Part shown: in pieces, positions 16,560 through 24,801 of the stretch | How the letters are laid out: every line of letters starts with the position of its first letter | Numbering within the stretch: the first letter of the stretch is position 1 | Source: CABYIR01 sp038103905 | GTDB taxonomy: Bacteria > Pseudomonadota > Alphaproteobacteria > Pelagibacterales > AG-422-B15 | Assembly (NCBI GenBank): GCA_038103905.1 | Contig: JAYNZW010000004.1 | Span: 42,707 to 106,706, forward strand | Direction: 5' to 3' | Length of the DNA stretch: 64,000 bases | Position numbers and translations under genes: made by a program | The notes under the pieces: model-generated | Database searches by the model: none | What the model was told of the DNA's origin: nothing | The model's input: the letters and a program-made list of their open reading frames with translations, nothing else

Positions 16560-17167
16560 GCTTAATCAATAAAACTAAAGAGTTTGAGATTATTTCAAAT
16601 ATTATAACTCCAAATTCAAGTATTATTGATATTGGATGCAATGACGGCTCTTTAATTGAGTATCTTAAATCTAATAAAAATGTGAATGCTAGAGGAATGG
16701 AAATTGATCAATCAAAAGTCAGAACATGTCTTGCAAAAGGAATCTCAGTGGTTGAAGGAGACGCAGATACTGATTTATTTGATTATCCTGATGATTTATT
16801 TGATTACTCAATCTTGACTTATACTCTTCAAGCAACAAAAAATCCTAAAATTGTATTAGAGCAGCTGGTAAGAATAGCACAAAAGGCAATAGTTTCTTTT
16901 CCAAATTTTGGGCACTGGTCTATAGCTACTAGTTTATTTTTTAATAGAGAAATGCCTGTAAATAGTAAACTTGACTACTCATGGTACGAGACACCAAATT
17001 TACATTTTTGTACAATTAATGATTTTATAAATTTATGTGATGGTTTAAATATAAAAATTGAAAAAAAAGCTGATTTGAGAAAATTAAAGTTTGAAGAATT
17101 TAAAGGTAAAAGTTTATATGACAGTTACTTTTCTGATTCTGGACTTTTTTTAATATCAAAAAAATAA
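16556..17167 (+). CDS. metW: MetW, methionine biosynthesis partner
   Basis: A 203-residue protein with a SAM-methyltransferase-like fold (SSIIDIGCNDGSLIEYL near the start, then MEIDQSKV). It belongs to the MetW family, which is almost always coupled to metX and is needed for full homoserine acyltransferase activity in several proteobacteria. Further family strings are SFPNFGHW and TPNLHFCTINDF. Translation is coupled through ATGA to metX. The length is typical. Confidence 0.92.
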   Translation: MSLINKTKEFEIISNIITPNSSIIDIGCNDGSLIEYLKSNKNVNARGMEIDQSKVRTCLAKGISVVEGDADTDLFDYPDDLFDYSILTYTLQATKNPKIVLEQLVRIAQKAIVSFPNFGHWSIATSLFFNREMPVNSKLDYSWYETPNLHFCTINDFINLCDGLNIKIEKKADLRKLKFEEFKGKSLYDSYFSDSGLFLISKK

Positions 17168-17174
17168 TTAAGAT

Positions 17175-17936
17175 ATGACATTAGAAGTAAAAATTATTCC
17201 ATGCCGCACTGATAATTATTCATATATTTGTATAGATGGTAGTAAGGATGCTTTTGTTGTTGATCCCTCTGAATTTATTCCGGTGGATAATTATATAAAA
17301 AATAATAATTTAAATTTGAAATTTATTTTGAATACACATCATCACTTTGATCATGTAGGTGGAAATATTGAGTTAAAAGAGAAATATAATGCCAAAATTG
17401 TTGGAAGCAAGAATGACAGGGAAAGAATTCCTGGAATTGATTTATGCCTAGCTGAAGGTGAATTTTTCGAATTTCATAACTATGAAGCTGAAATTTTTGA
17501 AATACCTGGACACACTCTTGGCCACATCGCATTTTACTTTCAATCTGAAAATATTATCTTTACAGGGGATACTTTATTTTCTCTAGGCTGTGGTCGAATT
17601 TTTGAAGGAACGCCTGAGATGATGTTTGAGTCGTTAAATAAATTAAAAAATCTACCCGATAATACGAAAGTATTTTGTGGTCATGAGTATACTTTAAGTA
17701 ATGCTCTTTTTTTAGATACGGTAATTAAAAATACTGATTTAAAGAAAAAAATTGAAAACTTAAAATTATTACAGGAAAAAAAAGAGCCTTCAATTCCTAC
17801 TACAATCGGAGATGAAAAAAAACTAAATTTTTTCTTAAAATCAAATGAAAATAATTTTAAGAGCCATCTTAAAATGAACGATTCAGAAGATGTTGAGGTC
17901 TTTACTTACTTACGAAATCTTAAGGATTCATTTTAA
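17175..17936 (+). CDS. gloB: Hydroxyacylglutathione hydrolase (glyoxalase II)
   Basis: Hydrolyses S-lactoylglutathione to lactate and glutathione in methylglyoxal detoxification. The 253-residue metallo-beta-lactamase fold has the binuclear metal motif NTHHHFDHVGGN. PGHTLGHIAFY, FTGDTLFSLGCGRIFEGT and FCGHEYTLSNALF supply the remaining metal ligands and glyoxalase II-specific residues. The C-terminal alpha-helical domain is present, including PSIPTTIGDEKKLNFF. It follows metW by 7 bases; its 3' end overlaps phaB by four bases, convergently. Confidence 0.93.
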   Translation: MTLEVKIIPCRTDNYSYICIDGSKDAFVVDPSEFIPVDNYIKNNNLNLKFILNTHHHFDHVGGNIELKEKYNAKIVGSKNDRERIPGIDLCLAEGEFFEFHNYEAEIFEIPGHTLGHIAFYFQSENIIFTGDTLFSLGCGRIFEGTPEMMFESLNKLKNLPDNTKVFCGHEYTLSNALFLDTVIKNTDLKKKIENLKLLQEKKEPSIPTTIGDEKKLNFFLKSNENNFKSHLKMNDSEDVEVFTYLRNLKDSF

Positions 17937-18655
17937 GTAAAGTATTGTCCTCCATTTGCAGTTATTGTTGATCCCGTTATAAATCCAGCTTCATCACTTG
18001 CAAGGAAAGTAACGATTCGGGAAACATCTTCAACAGTTCCGAGTCTTCCAACTGGAATTTTTCCTACTAGACTTTTCAAAAAGTCTTCAGATGCATCTGC
18101 TAAAATATCTGTGTCTATGTATCCGGGCGCAATAGCATTAACAGTGATGTTCTTCCTTGCTGTTTCTTGAGCTAATGCCTTTGTAAAGCCTAAAACTCCT
18201 GCTTTAGCAGCACTGTAGTTAATTAGTCCCATTTCACCTTTCTGACCATTAATTGAAGAAATTGTAATGATTCTTCCAAAAGATTTTTCTCTCATCCCCT
18301 CTAGCACGCATCTGGTCATATAAAAAACTGAGTCAAGGTCTGTTTTTATTACATCATCCCATTGTTCGATTGACATTTTATGAGCCATCGAAGCTTTTGA
18401 AATTCCTGCATTATTAATGAGAATGTCAACTGATCCCATTTTATCTTGAACCTGCTTTACACCAGCTTCACAGGCTGCTGCATCTGCTACATTCCATTGA
18501 AAAACTTCTATACCATTCTCTGAAGCAAATGCATTTGCTTTTTCGGTATTTGAATTGTACGTAGCAGCTACATTGTATCCAGCATTTTTAAGAGCGATTG
18601 AAATTGATGCGCCAATACCTCTAGTACCACCTGTAACTAATGCAATTTTTGTCAT
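17933..18655 (-). CDS. phaB: Acetoacetyl-CoA reductase
   Basis: NADPH-dependent reduction of acetoacetyl-CoA to (R)-3-hydroxybutyryl-CoA. It is a 240-residue short-chain dehydrogenase. Motifs are VTGGTRGIGASI (cofactor), NNAGISKASM, the catalytic serine in ITISSINGQKGEMG and YSAAKAG (YxxxK). GEMGLINYSAAKAG and the closing TITANGGQYFT are typical of PhaB. The start at 18655 is fixed by an AAGGAG ribosome site upstream; the longer reading frame from 18688 is ignored. It is preceded by phaA. No polyhydroxybutyrate synthase is in the window, so an EMC entry role is favoured. Confidence 0.92.
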   Translation of the reverse strand: MTKIALVTGGTRGIGASISIALKNAGYNVAATYNSNTEKANAFASENGIEVFQWNVADAAACEAGVKQVQDKMGSVDILINNAGISKASMAHKMSIEQWDDVIKTDLDSVFYMTRCVLEGMREKSFGRIITISSINGQKGEMGLINYSAAKAGVLGFTKALAQETARKNITVNAIAPGYIDTDILADASEDFLKSLVGKIPVGRLGTVEDVSRIVTFLASDEAGFITGSTITANGGQYFT

Positions 18656-18674
18656 ATATTCTCCTTTAATAAAA

Positions 18675-19847
18675 TTATCTTTCAACACAAAGTGCTATAC
18701 CCATTCCGCCTCCAATACATAAAGTAGCAAGGCCTTTTTTAGCATCCTGTTTTTTCATTTGATGTAATAAAGTTACCAGTATTCTGGTACCAGATGCGCC
18801 AATAGGGTGTCCAATAGCAATAGCACCACCATTCACATTAACTTTTGAGGTATCCCATCCAAGTTCTTTGTTTACTGCGCAAGATTGAGCGGCAAAAGCT
18901 TCATTCGATTCAATCAAATCTAGATCATTAATTGACCAGCCTGCTTTTTCTAAGGCTCTTGTGCTAGAAGGTATAGGGCCTGTTCCCATAATTGAAGGAT
19001 CAACGCCAGCACTAGCCCACGAAACTATTCTAGCCATTGGTTCAATATTTCTATTTTTTAATTCAGTTTCACTCATCAAAGTCATAGCGGCAGCTCCATC
19101 ATTAATGCCACTTGCATTAGCAGCTGTTACTGTTCCATCTTTTGAAAATGCTGGTCTTAAAGTAGATAACTTTTCTAATTGAACACCATCTTTAATGTAC
19201 TCATCGTGTTCAAATATGATTGTATCTTTTCTTGTTTTAATTTCTACTGGCGTAATTTCATCTTTGAATAATCCAGCTTCCTTTGCCTTACTAGCTTTAG
19301 TTTGTGAATTAAAAGCAAATTCATCTTGCTGATCTCTTGTGATTTGCCACTGCTGAGCAACATTTTCTGCAGTCGTTCCCATATGATAACCATTAAAAGC
19401 ATCCCACAAACCATCTTTAATCATTGTATCGATCATTTGAGTGTCACCCATTTTTGTGCCATTTCTAAGGTGAGTACAGTGAGGAGATTGACTCATGCTT
19501 TCTTGACCACCAGCAACAATTATATTTGCATCATTGTTTCTAATAGATTGATAACCTAAAGCTACACTTCTAAGTCCTGACCCACAGACCTGATTCACAA
19601 CCCAAGCCGGAGTTTCTTTTGAAATTCCAGCATTCATTGATGCTTGTCTTGCAGGATTTTGACCTGTACCAGCTGCCAAAACTTGGCCCATTATAACTTC
19701 ATCAACTTCAGAGTTATCAATTCCTGCTCTCTTTATGGTTTCCTTGATAACAACTTTTCCCAATTCATGCGCTGGCAATGATGCAAGCGAGCCATTAAAT
19801 GAACCAACTCCAGTTCGAGTGGCGGCTGTGATATAAACTTCAGTCAT
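18675..19847 (-). CDS. phaA: Acetyl-CoA C-acetyltransferase (beta-ketothiolase)
   Basis: Condenses two acetyl-CoA to acetoacetyl-CoA, feeding PhaB. It is a 390-residue thiolase. NQVCGSGLRSVALGYQSI contains the nucleophilic cysteine, NVNGGAIAIGHPIGASG the catalytic histidine, and LCIGGGMGIALCVER the second active cysteine. The length and order are standard for biosynthetic thiolases. It sits between gpmA and phaB in a minus-strand run. Confidence 0.94.
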   Translation of the reverse strand: MTEVYITAATRTGVGSFNGSLASLPAHELGKVVIKETIKRAGIDNSEVDEVIMGQVLAAGTGQNPARQASMNAGISKETPAWVVNQVCGSGLRSVALGYQSIRNNDANIIVAGGQESMSQSPHCTHLRNGTKMGDTQMIDTMIKDGLWDAFNGYHMGTTAENVAQQWQITRDQQDEFAFNSQTKASKAKEAGLFKDEITPVEIKTRKDTIIFEHDEYIKDGVQLEKLSTLRPAFSKDGTVTAANASGINDGAAAMTLMSETELKNRNIEPMARIVSWASAGVDPSIMGTGPIPSSTRALEKAGWSINDLDLIESNEAFAAQSCAVNKELGWDTSKVNVNGGAIAIGHPIGASGTRILVTLLHQMKKQDAKKGLATLCIGGGMGIALCVER

Positions 19848-19865
19848 ATAAATCCTTATTATTTA

Positions 19866-20588
19866 TTATATTTTTGGCAAATTTTCAGCCCTAGAGCTGT
19901 CTAGATATCTTGCTGACTGTATTGTGCAATTTTTATCTAAATTAATCAATAATGGATTTCCTGTAGGAATTTCTAAATTTGTAATTTCATGATCTTGAAT
20001 ATTAAACAAATGCTTACAGAGCGCTCTGAGACTATTACCATGTGCAGCTATCAATACATTTTTTTCTGCAGCTAGTGGCCTTATTTCATTATCCCAATAA
20101 GGAACTACCCGCTCATATGTATCTTTTAAACATTCGGTAAGTGGTAATTCATCTTTATTTTCATTTTTATAAATTGGATCATTTCTTGGATTCATGGAAC
20201 TTTCTTCTTCTAGTACGGGAGGCGGCGTATTATAGCTTCTCCTCCATTCCAAAAACTGCTCATCACCATATTTTTTTTTTGTATCATCTTTGTTTAAGCC
20301 TTGTAGTGCACCATAATGTCTTTCGTTAAGCTTCCATGACTTTATTATTTCTACATCCTGAAAAAGTTTAACTGGCATGTGTTTCAAAATAATTTCAAGG
20401 GTTTTATTTGCGCGCTGAAGATATGAAGTAAAACATACTTCTGGCTTAAAATCATTTTCTATCAAGTATGTTGCGGCTTTTTCCGCTTCAAGAAAACCTT
20501 CTGGAGCTAACTCGATATCATACCATCCTGTAAATTTATTTTCTAAATTCCAAACACTTTTACCGTGCCTGATTAAAACTAAATTCAT
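19866..20588 (-). CDS. gpmA: 2,3-bisphosphoglycerate-dependent phosphoglycerate mutase
   Basis: Interconverts 3- and 2-phosphoglycerate in glycolysis/gluconeogenesis through a phosphohistidine. It has 240 residues. The motif LIRHGKSVWNLENKFTGWYD holds the phospho-histidine, with KLNERHYGALQGLNK and AAHGNSLRALCKHL following, all of the dPGM family. Five bases separate it from serA, which uses 3-phosphoglycerate, so the operon groups enzymes acting on that metabolite. Many alphaproteobacteria instead use the unrelated GpmI. Confidence 0.94.
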   Translation of the reverse strand: MNLVLIRHGKSVWNLENKFTGWYDIELAPEGFLEAEKAATYLIENDFKPEVCFTSYLQRANKTLEIILKHMPVKLFQDVEIIKSWKLNERHYGALQGLNKDDTKKKYGDEQFLEWRRSYNTPPPVLEEESSMNPRNDPIYKNENKDELPLTECLKDTYERVVPYWDNEIRPLAAEKNVLIAAHGNSLRALCKHLFNIQDHEITNLEIPTGNPLLINLDKNCTIQSARYLDSSRAENLPKI

Positions 20589-20593
20589 TTCTG

Positions 20594-21535
20594 TTAGGGT
20601 TTTACTTGATTAACAATATTATTATTAATCAAGTAATCAGAAACCTGTTCGGCGATTTGTACAGCAACTTTTTCTTGAGCTTCAGTTGTTCCTGCTCCAA
20701 TATGTGGGGTCATAACCACATTATCCATTCCACAAAAAATAGAGTCAGTTTGTGGTTCTTCTTCATAAACATCACATCCATAGCCTGAAATTTTATTATT
20801 AACTAATGCTTCTTTAATGTCAGCTTCATTTATGATCCCACCACGTGCACAATTTATTACAATTGAATTCTTTTTCATTTTTGAAAGGCTATCTGAATTG
20901 ACAATATATTTTGTTTTTTGTGATAGCTTATTGTGAAAAGTGATAATATCAGCATGAGTAATCATATCATCAAAATTCATCAATTCAGCGTTAAGAGACT
21001 CAAGGTCTTTGCTAGCAGCTGACTCGCTTACAACAACTATATTCATTCCATACACACGTGCAAAATCAGCAACTTTTTTTCCAATATTACCAAATCCTAC
21101 AATCCCAATCGTTTTTCCCAGTAATTCATTTCCAATTAACTTTTTCTTTTCCCATCTTTTTTCATGCATTGACGAATTTGCAATATGTATCTTTCTCATT
21201 AATGAATGAATAATACCAAACGTTAACTCTGCAGTTGCTTGAACATTGCCAAGTGGAGTATTCATAACGACTATGTCTTTATCAGAAGATGCTTTAAGAT
21301 CTACATTATCTACTCCAACACCAGGTCTACCAATAACTTTTAAAACATCAGAAGAATCAATTATTTTTTTGGTAACAGTAACCGCAGATCTTATTAAAAG
21401 TCCTTCATATCCTTTAATTTCAGATGCAAGTTCATCTTCAGAAAGACCAACTTTTTTTTCATAATTTATACTATTTTTATCAAAAATTTCACAAACAACA
21501 TCTGAAACATTATCTGCAATTAAAACTTTAGGCAC
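20594..21535 (-). CDS. serA: D-3-phosphoglycerate dehydrogenase, short form
   Basis: First step of serine synthesis: oxidises 3-phosphoglycerate to phosphohydroxypyruvate. It has 313 residues with the substrate and NAD domains: GRPGVGVDNVDL, GIVGFGNIGKKVADFA, NCARGGIINEAD (catalytic Arg), YEEEPQTD (Glu) and MTPHIGAGTTEAQ (His). It ends right after the catalytic domain, so it lacks the ACT regulatory domain found in SerA proteins of 400-530 residues. Serine feedback through that domain is therefore not expected. It overlaps serC by 8 bases. Confidence 0.9.
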   Translation of the reverse strand: MPKVLIADNVSDVVCEIFDKNSINYEKKVGLSEDELASEIKGYEGLLIRSAVTVTKKIIDSSDVLKVIGRPGVGVDNVDLKASSDKDIVVMNTPLGNVQATAELTFGIIHSLMRKIHIANSSMHEKRWEKKKLIGNELLGKTIGIVGFGNIGKKVADFARVYGMNIVVVSESAASKDLESLNAELMNFDDMITHADIITFHNKLSQKTKYIVNSDSLSKMKKNSIVINCARGGIINEADIKEALVNNKISGYGCDVYEEEPQTDSIFCGMDNVVMTPHIGAGTTEAQEKVAVQIAEQVSDYLINNNIVNQVKP

Positions 21536-22691
21536 TTTTATGCTTCTCTTTTGTTAATTCATAGGCCCATTCAATCCATGGAAGAACTAGTTCAACGTTT
21601 CTGTTTTCAACAGTTGATCCTCCCCAAATCCTAATTCCAGGAGGCGCTGTTTTATAAGAGTTGAGATCATATCCTGCTTCATTGCTTTCTAATTCAGAGC
21701 ATACCTCTGCCATAAATTTTTTCTTCGCATCCTCATCAAGCGACTTAAACCATTCATCTTTGGGCACAATACATATTGATGTGCATGATCTTGTACTTGG
21801 ATCTTTCGCTAAGAATTCAAAATTTTGACTCTCTTCTATCCAATTATTCACTAACTTTAAATTATTTTCCGAAATTTCAATTAACTTTGAAAGGCCTCCA
21901 ATTTCAATTGACCAATTAAGAGAATTCAGAACATCCTCTACACTAATCATCGAAGGTGTATTGATTGTTGCGCCCGAAAAAATCCCTGAAATTAGTTTTT
22001 GATTTTGAGCTAATCTAAAAATTTTTGGAATAGGCCAAGGTGGAGTATAACTTTCTAGACGCTCGACTGCTCTGGGAGATAAAATTAACATTCCATGAGC
22101 CGCTTCACTTCCTAAGACCTTCTGCCACGAATATGTTACTACGTCTAATTTAGGCCAATCCATTTCCATTGAGAAAACTGCGGAAGTTGCGTCACAAATT
22201 GTTAGGCCTTTCCTATTAGGACTAATCCAATTCGTATCTTTAATTCTTACACCTGCAGTTGTTCCATTCCATGTAAAGACAATATCATTATCAGGATTAC
22301 TATTTGAAAAATCTGGTATATCTCCATAATCAGCTTTAACTAATAATTTGTCTTCAAGTGGTAACTGCTCTCCAACATCAATATTCCAGTCATGACCAAA
22401 ATTTTCCCATGAATAAACCTCTACACCTCTTTCACCAAGTAAACACCACATCGCCATTTCAAGTGCACCAGTATCCGAAGCAGGAACAATTCCAATCAAG
22501 TAATCATCAGGAATTTGTAATAAGCTTCTCGATTTATCGATCACTTCTTGTAATTTTGCAACTGCAGGTTTTGATCTATGAGATCTAGATAATTCTGCAC
22601 CCTTTAACTTATCAAAAGACCATCCTGGTGGCTTAGCACATGGACCGGAAGAGAAGAAAGGATAATGAGGTTTTTGTGATGGTTTTTCCAT
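21528..22691 (-). CDS. serC: Phosphoserine aminotransferase
   Basis: PLP enzyme making phosphoserine from phosphohydroxypyruvate and glutamate. It is a 387-residue protein of the alphaproteobacterial/archaeal-like SerC type. FFSSGPCAKPPGWSFDKL and ELSRSHRSKPAVAKLQEV near the start are hallmarks. TYSWQKVLGSEAAHGM contains the PLP lysine, and GIRIWGGSTVENRNVE ends the catalytic domain. It is paired with serA; serB is not in the window. Confidence 0.94.
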   Translation of the reverse strand: MEKPSQKPHYPFFSSGPCAKPPGWSFDKLKGAELSRSHRSKPAVAKLQEVIDKSRSLLQIPDDYLIGIVPASDTGALEMAMWCLLGERGVEVYSWENFGHDWNIDVGEQLPLEDKLLVKADYGDIPDFSNSNPDNDIVFTWNGTTAGVRIKDTNWISPNRKGLTICDATSAVFSMEMDWPKLDVVTYSWQKVLGSEAAHGMLILSPRAVERLESYTPPWPIPKIFRLAQNQKLISGIFSGATINTPSMISVEDVLNSLNWSIEIGGLSKLIEISENNLKLVNNWIEESQNFEFLAKDPSTRSCTSICIVPKDEWFKSLDEDAKKKFMAEVCSELESNEAGYDLNSYKTAPPGIRIWGGSTVENRNVELVLPWIEWAYELTKEKHKSA

Positions 22692-22697
22692 ATTTTT

Positions 22698-23912
22698 TTA
22701 TTCTTTCATTAAAAGCGTAACTAGTCCATCAATTGGTTTTGGATCAAAAAAAGTAGACTTTGGTGGCACAATTTTTCCTGCATCAGCAACGGACATTATC
22801 TCATGCATTGTCATAGGGCAAATAAAAAAAGCGACATCTGCAATGGTCAAATCAACTTTTTCTTCTAAAAATTGGGCACCAAATTTTCCAGGAACGTGTG
22901 TTTTTTCTACAATCTTTAATTCCATTTTCTTTAATAGTATATTTTTTAGTACTAAATTTTCGATTATTTCAGAATCTGTTTTTTTTGATTTTTTTAGACT
23001 ATCATTTTTTCTTATATTCAAGTTATGCCATCTATTATTACAATAAATTGAAACTTCTCCTCGTTTTGTTGGCTTTCTAAAATTACTTATTTCTACTTTT
23101 TTAAATTGTTTTTTAAGCAAAAAAACAAACTGATCATAATTCCATTTTTTAAATTTAATTACTTTATTATAGCTGAGTATATTTATATTATTTTTATCGA
23201 AAATAACTGAAAGCAAAGGAATGCTTTTTTTTGTCTTATTCTTATTTTCATATTGAGAATATAATTTTTCCATTGAGGAAAACCTATGATGCCCGTCAGC
23301 TATATAAAGCTTATCAATCTTTTTTAAGTTTTTTTCTATAACTTCTATATCCTTATTAATATCAACTTTCCATAAAGAGTGGATTGTACCTCCAGAAGTC
23401 TGGAAATTGTAAAGAGGTTTTATTTTTTTATATTTATTATAAATTGAATTTAGGTTGGTTTTTGTTTTATGTGAAAAATATACTGGACCAACTTGTATGT
23501 TAGTATTCTTTGTTGTTCGTAATATTCTATCGCAACGAGCATCCAAGGTATTCTCATGTTTAAGGATCTTTGGATTTTTCTTATTAATATCTATACTCGC
23601 TACAATACCAAACTGTGATTTATTATATTTTTGCAATCGATATATATAGAAAGACTCCTTTTCTTCATGAAAAATGATATTTTCATTTATCATTGCATTG
23701 AGATGATCAAGTGAATGTTTTTTTGATAATTTTTTCGAGATACCAGGATAAAATGCCTCTGGACTTATTACATTTAGAAAATTCCATTTAGAGTTTTTCA
23801 TGATTTTAGATATGTCTTCGGCATTTAGATTATCAAAAGCAGGCATTATCACTTTTTTAACTAAATGATTTTTAGCTCTTAGAGCTCTAAAAGGCTTAAT
23901 ATTTAATGACAT
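22698..23912 (-). CDS. DUF1015 family protein
   Basis: A 404-residue cytoplasmic protein of the DUF1015 family. Diagnostic strings are PFRALRAKNHL at the N-terminus, NVISPEAFYPG, and LYIADGHHRFSSMEKL near residues 212-226. MTMHEIMSVADAGKIVPPKSTFFDPKP at the C-terminus also fits (quoted in parts: MTMHEIMSVADAGK, then PPKSTFF). The family is often next to serA/serC, as here (6 bases upstream of serC in the same operon), which suggests a link to serine metabolism. The biochemical role is unproven. The middle region is unusually lysine-rich. Confidence 0.8.
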   Translation of the reverse strand: MSLNIKPFRALRAKNHLVKKVIMPAFDNLNAEDISKIMKNSKWNFLNVISPEAFYPGISKKLSKKHSLDHLNAMINENIIFHEEKESFYIYRLQKYNKSQFGIVASIDINKKNPKILKHENTLDARCDRILRTTKNTNIQVGPVYFSHKTKTNLNSIYNKYKKIKPLYNFQTSGGTIHSLWKVDINKDIEVIEKNLKKIDKLYIADGHHRFSSMEKLYSQYENKNKTKKSIPLLSVIFDKNNINILSYNKVIKFKKWNYDQFVFLLKKQFKKVEISNFRKPTKRGEVSIYCNNRWHNLNIRKNDSLKKSKKTDSEIIENLVLKNILLKKMELKIVEKTHVPGKFGAQFLEEKVDLTIADVAFFICPMTMHEIMSVADAGKIVPPKSTFFDPKPIDGLVTLLMKE

Positions 23913-24001
23913 ATTTTTGAACCTTTTGATTATTTAAATAGGATATAAATTAGCTCTAATATGTCTTAAAATTGTTGAAAATTAAAGAATAATTTAGACT
24001 A

Positions 24002-24029
24002 TTGACATAAATTAGTCGCAGTCTATATT
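24002..24029 (+). promoter_or_regulatory. Sigma70-type promoter of rplU-rpmA
   Basis: A perfect -35 TTGACA (24002-24007) is separated by 16 bases from TATATT (24024-24029), a five-of-six -10 box. Transcription would begin near 24036, leaving a leader of about 30 bases before the rplU ATG at 24065. This is one of the best promoter matches in the window, as expected for ribosomal protein genes. Confidence 0.75.
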
Positions 24030-24064
24030 CAGCCCGTTTTAACAATCTTTTTAATATTTCTAAT

Positions 24065-24493
24065 ATGTTTGCGATTATATCAACAGGCGGTAAACAATAC
24101 AAAGTATCTGAAAATACTGTTCTTACAGTTAACAAGTTATCAGGTACTGCCGGAGACAATATTGAAATAAGTGACGTTTTATTTGCAAGCGATGGTAAAG
24201 AATTTGCTGTTGGTGAGCCTAAAATTGAAGGTGCAAAAGTTAATCTAGAAATTATTAAGCAGGATAGAGATAGAAAAATTCTAATTTTTAAAAAGAAAAG
24301 AAGAAAAAACTTTAGAAGAAAAAATGGTCATAGACAAGATATGACTTTTCTTCAAGTGAAATCTCTTAATATACCCGTTTTAAAAGCAAAGGCTTCTAAA
24401 GCCAAAAGTACTGAAACTGATAAACCTGCTAAAGAAAAAGCTATCAAGAAATCAACTGTTAAAAAGAAAACAGCTACCGCAAAGGATAAATAA
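24065..24493 (+). CDS. rplU: 50S ribosomal protein L21, with basic tail
   Basis: Large-subunit ribosomal protein binding 23S rRNA. The first ~103 residues are a normal L21: MFAIISTGGKQYKVSENTV, then KKKRRKNFRRKNGHRQDMT, the rRNA-binding loop. About 38 extra residues follow, rich in Lys, Ala and Thr (for example KASKAKSTETDKPAKEKA), making 142 residues. Similar low-complexity extensions occur in alphaproteobacterial L21. It is followed by rpmA after two bases, the standard pair. Confidence 0.95.
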   Translation: MFAIISTGGKQYKVSENTVLTVNKLSGTAGDNIEISDVLFASDGKEFAVGEPKIEGAKVNLEIIKQDRDRKILIFKKKRRKNFRRKNGHRQDMTFLQVKSLNIPVLKAKASKAKSTETDKPAKEKAIKKSTVKKKTATAKDK

Positions 24494-24495
24494 AT

Positions 24496-24753
24496 ATGGC
24501 AACAAAAAAAGCTGGAGGATCATCGAAAAACGGAAGAGATTCCGCTGGTCGTAGACTTGGCATTAAAAAATTTGGTGGTGAAGCAGTTATACCTGGAAAT
24601 ATTATTGCCAGACAAAGAGGTACAAAATGGCATCCTGGAAACAATGTTGGCCTTGGAAAAGATCATACAATCTTCTCACTAATTAATGGTGAAGTTAAAT
24701 TTGGAAAGAAAAGAGATGGAAAAACAACTATCTCTGTAGTTCCAAAAAACTAA
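24496..24753 (+). CDS. rpmA: 50S ribosomal protein L27
   Basis: Large-subunit protein whose N-terminal tail reaches the peptidyl-transferase centre. It has 85 residues: MATKKAGGSSKNGRDSAGRR, GGEAVIPGNIIARQRGTKWH and NVGLGKDHTIFSL are all family-standard. The N-terminus begins MATKKAG with no cleavable extension of the Firmicutes type. It is co-transcribed with rplU. Confidence 0.97.
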   Translation: MATKKAGGSSKNGRDSAGRRLGIKKFGGEAVIPGNIIARQRGTKWHPGNNVGLGKDHTIFSLINGEVKFGKKRDGKTTISVVPKN

Positions 24754-24767
24754 TTAACTTTTAACTT

Positions 24768-24794
24768 AATTCTATTTGTAGAATTATTTTTTTT
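24768..24794 (+). terminator. AT-rich hairpin with T-tract between rpmA and obgE
   Basis: AATTCTA (24768-24774) and TAGAATT (24779-24785) form a seven-pair stem with a TTTG loop, followed by eight T (24787-24794). It could be an intrinsic terminator or attenuator lowering read-through from the ribosomal protein genes into obgE. The stem has few G-C pairs, so its strength is doubtful. Confidence 0.5.
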
Positions 24795-24801
24795 ATCCCA
24801 A

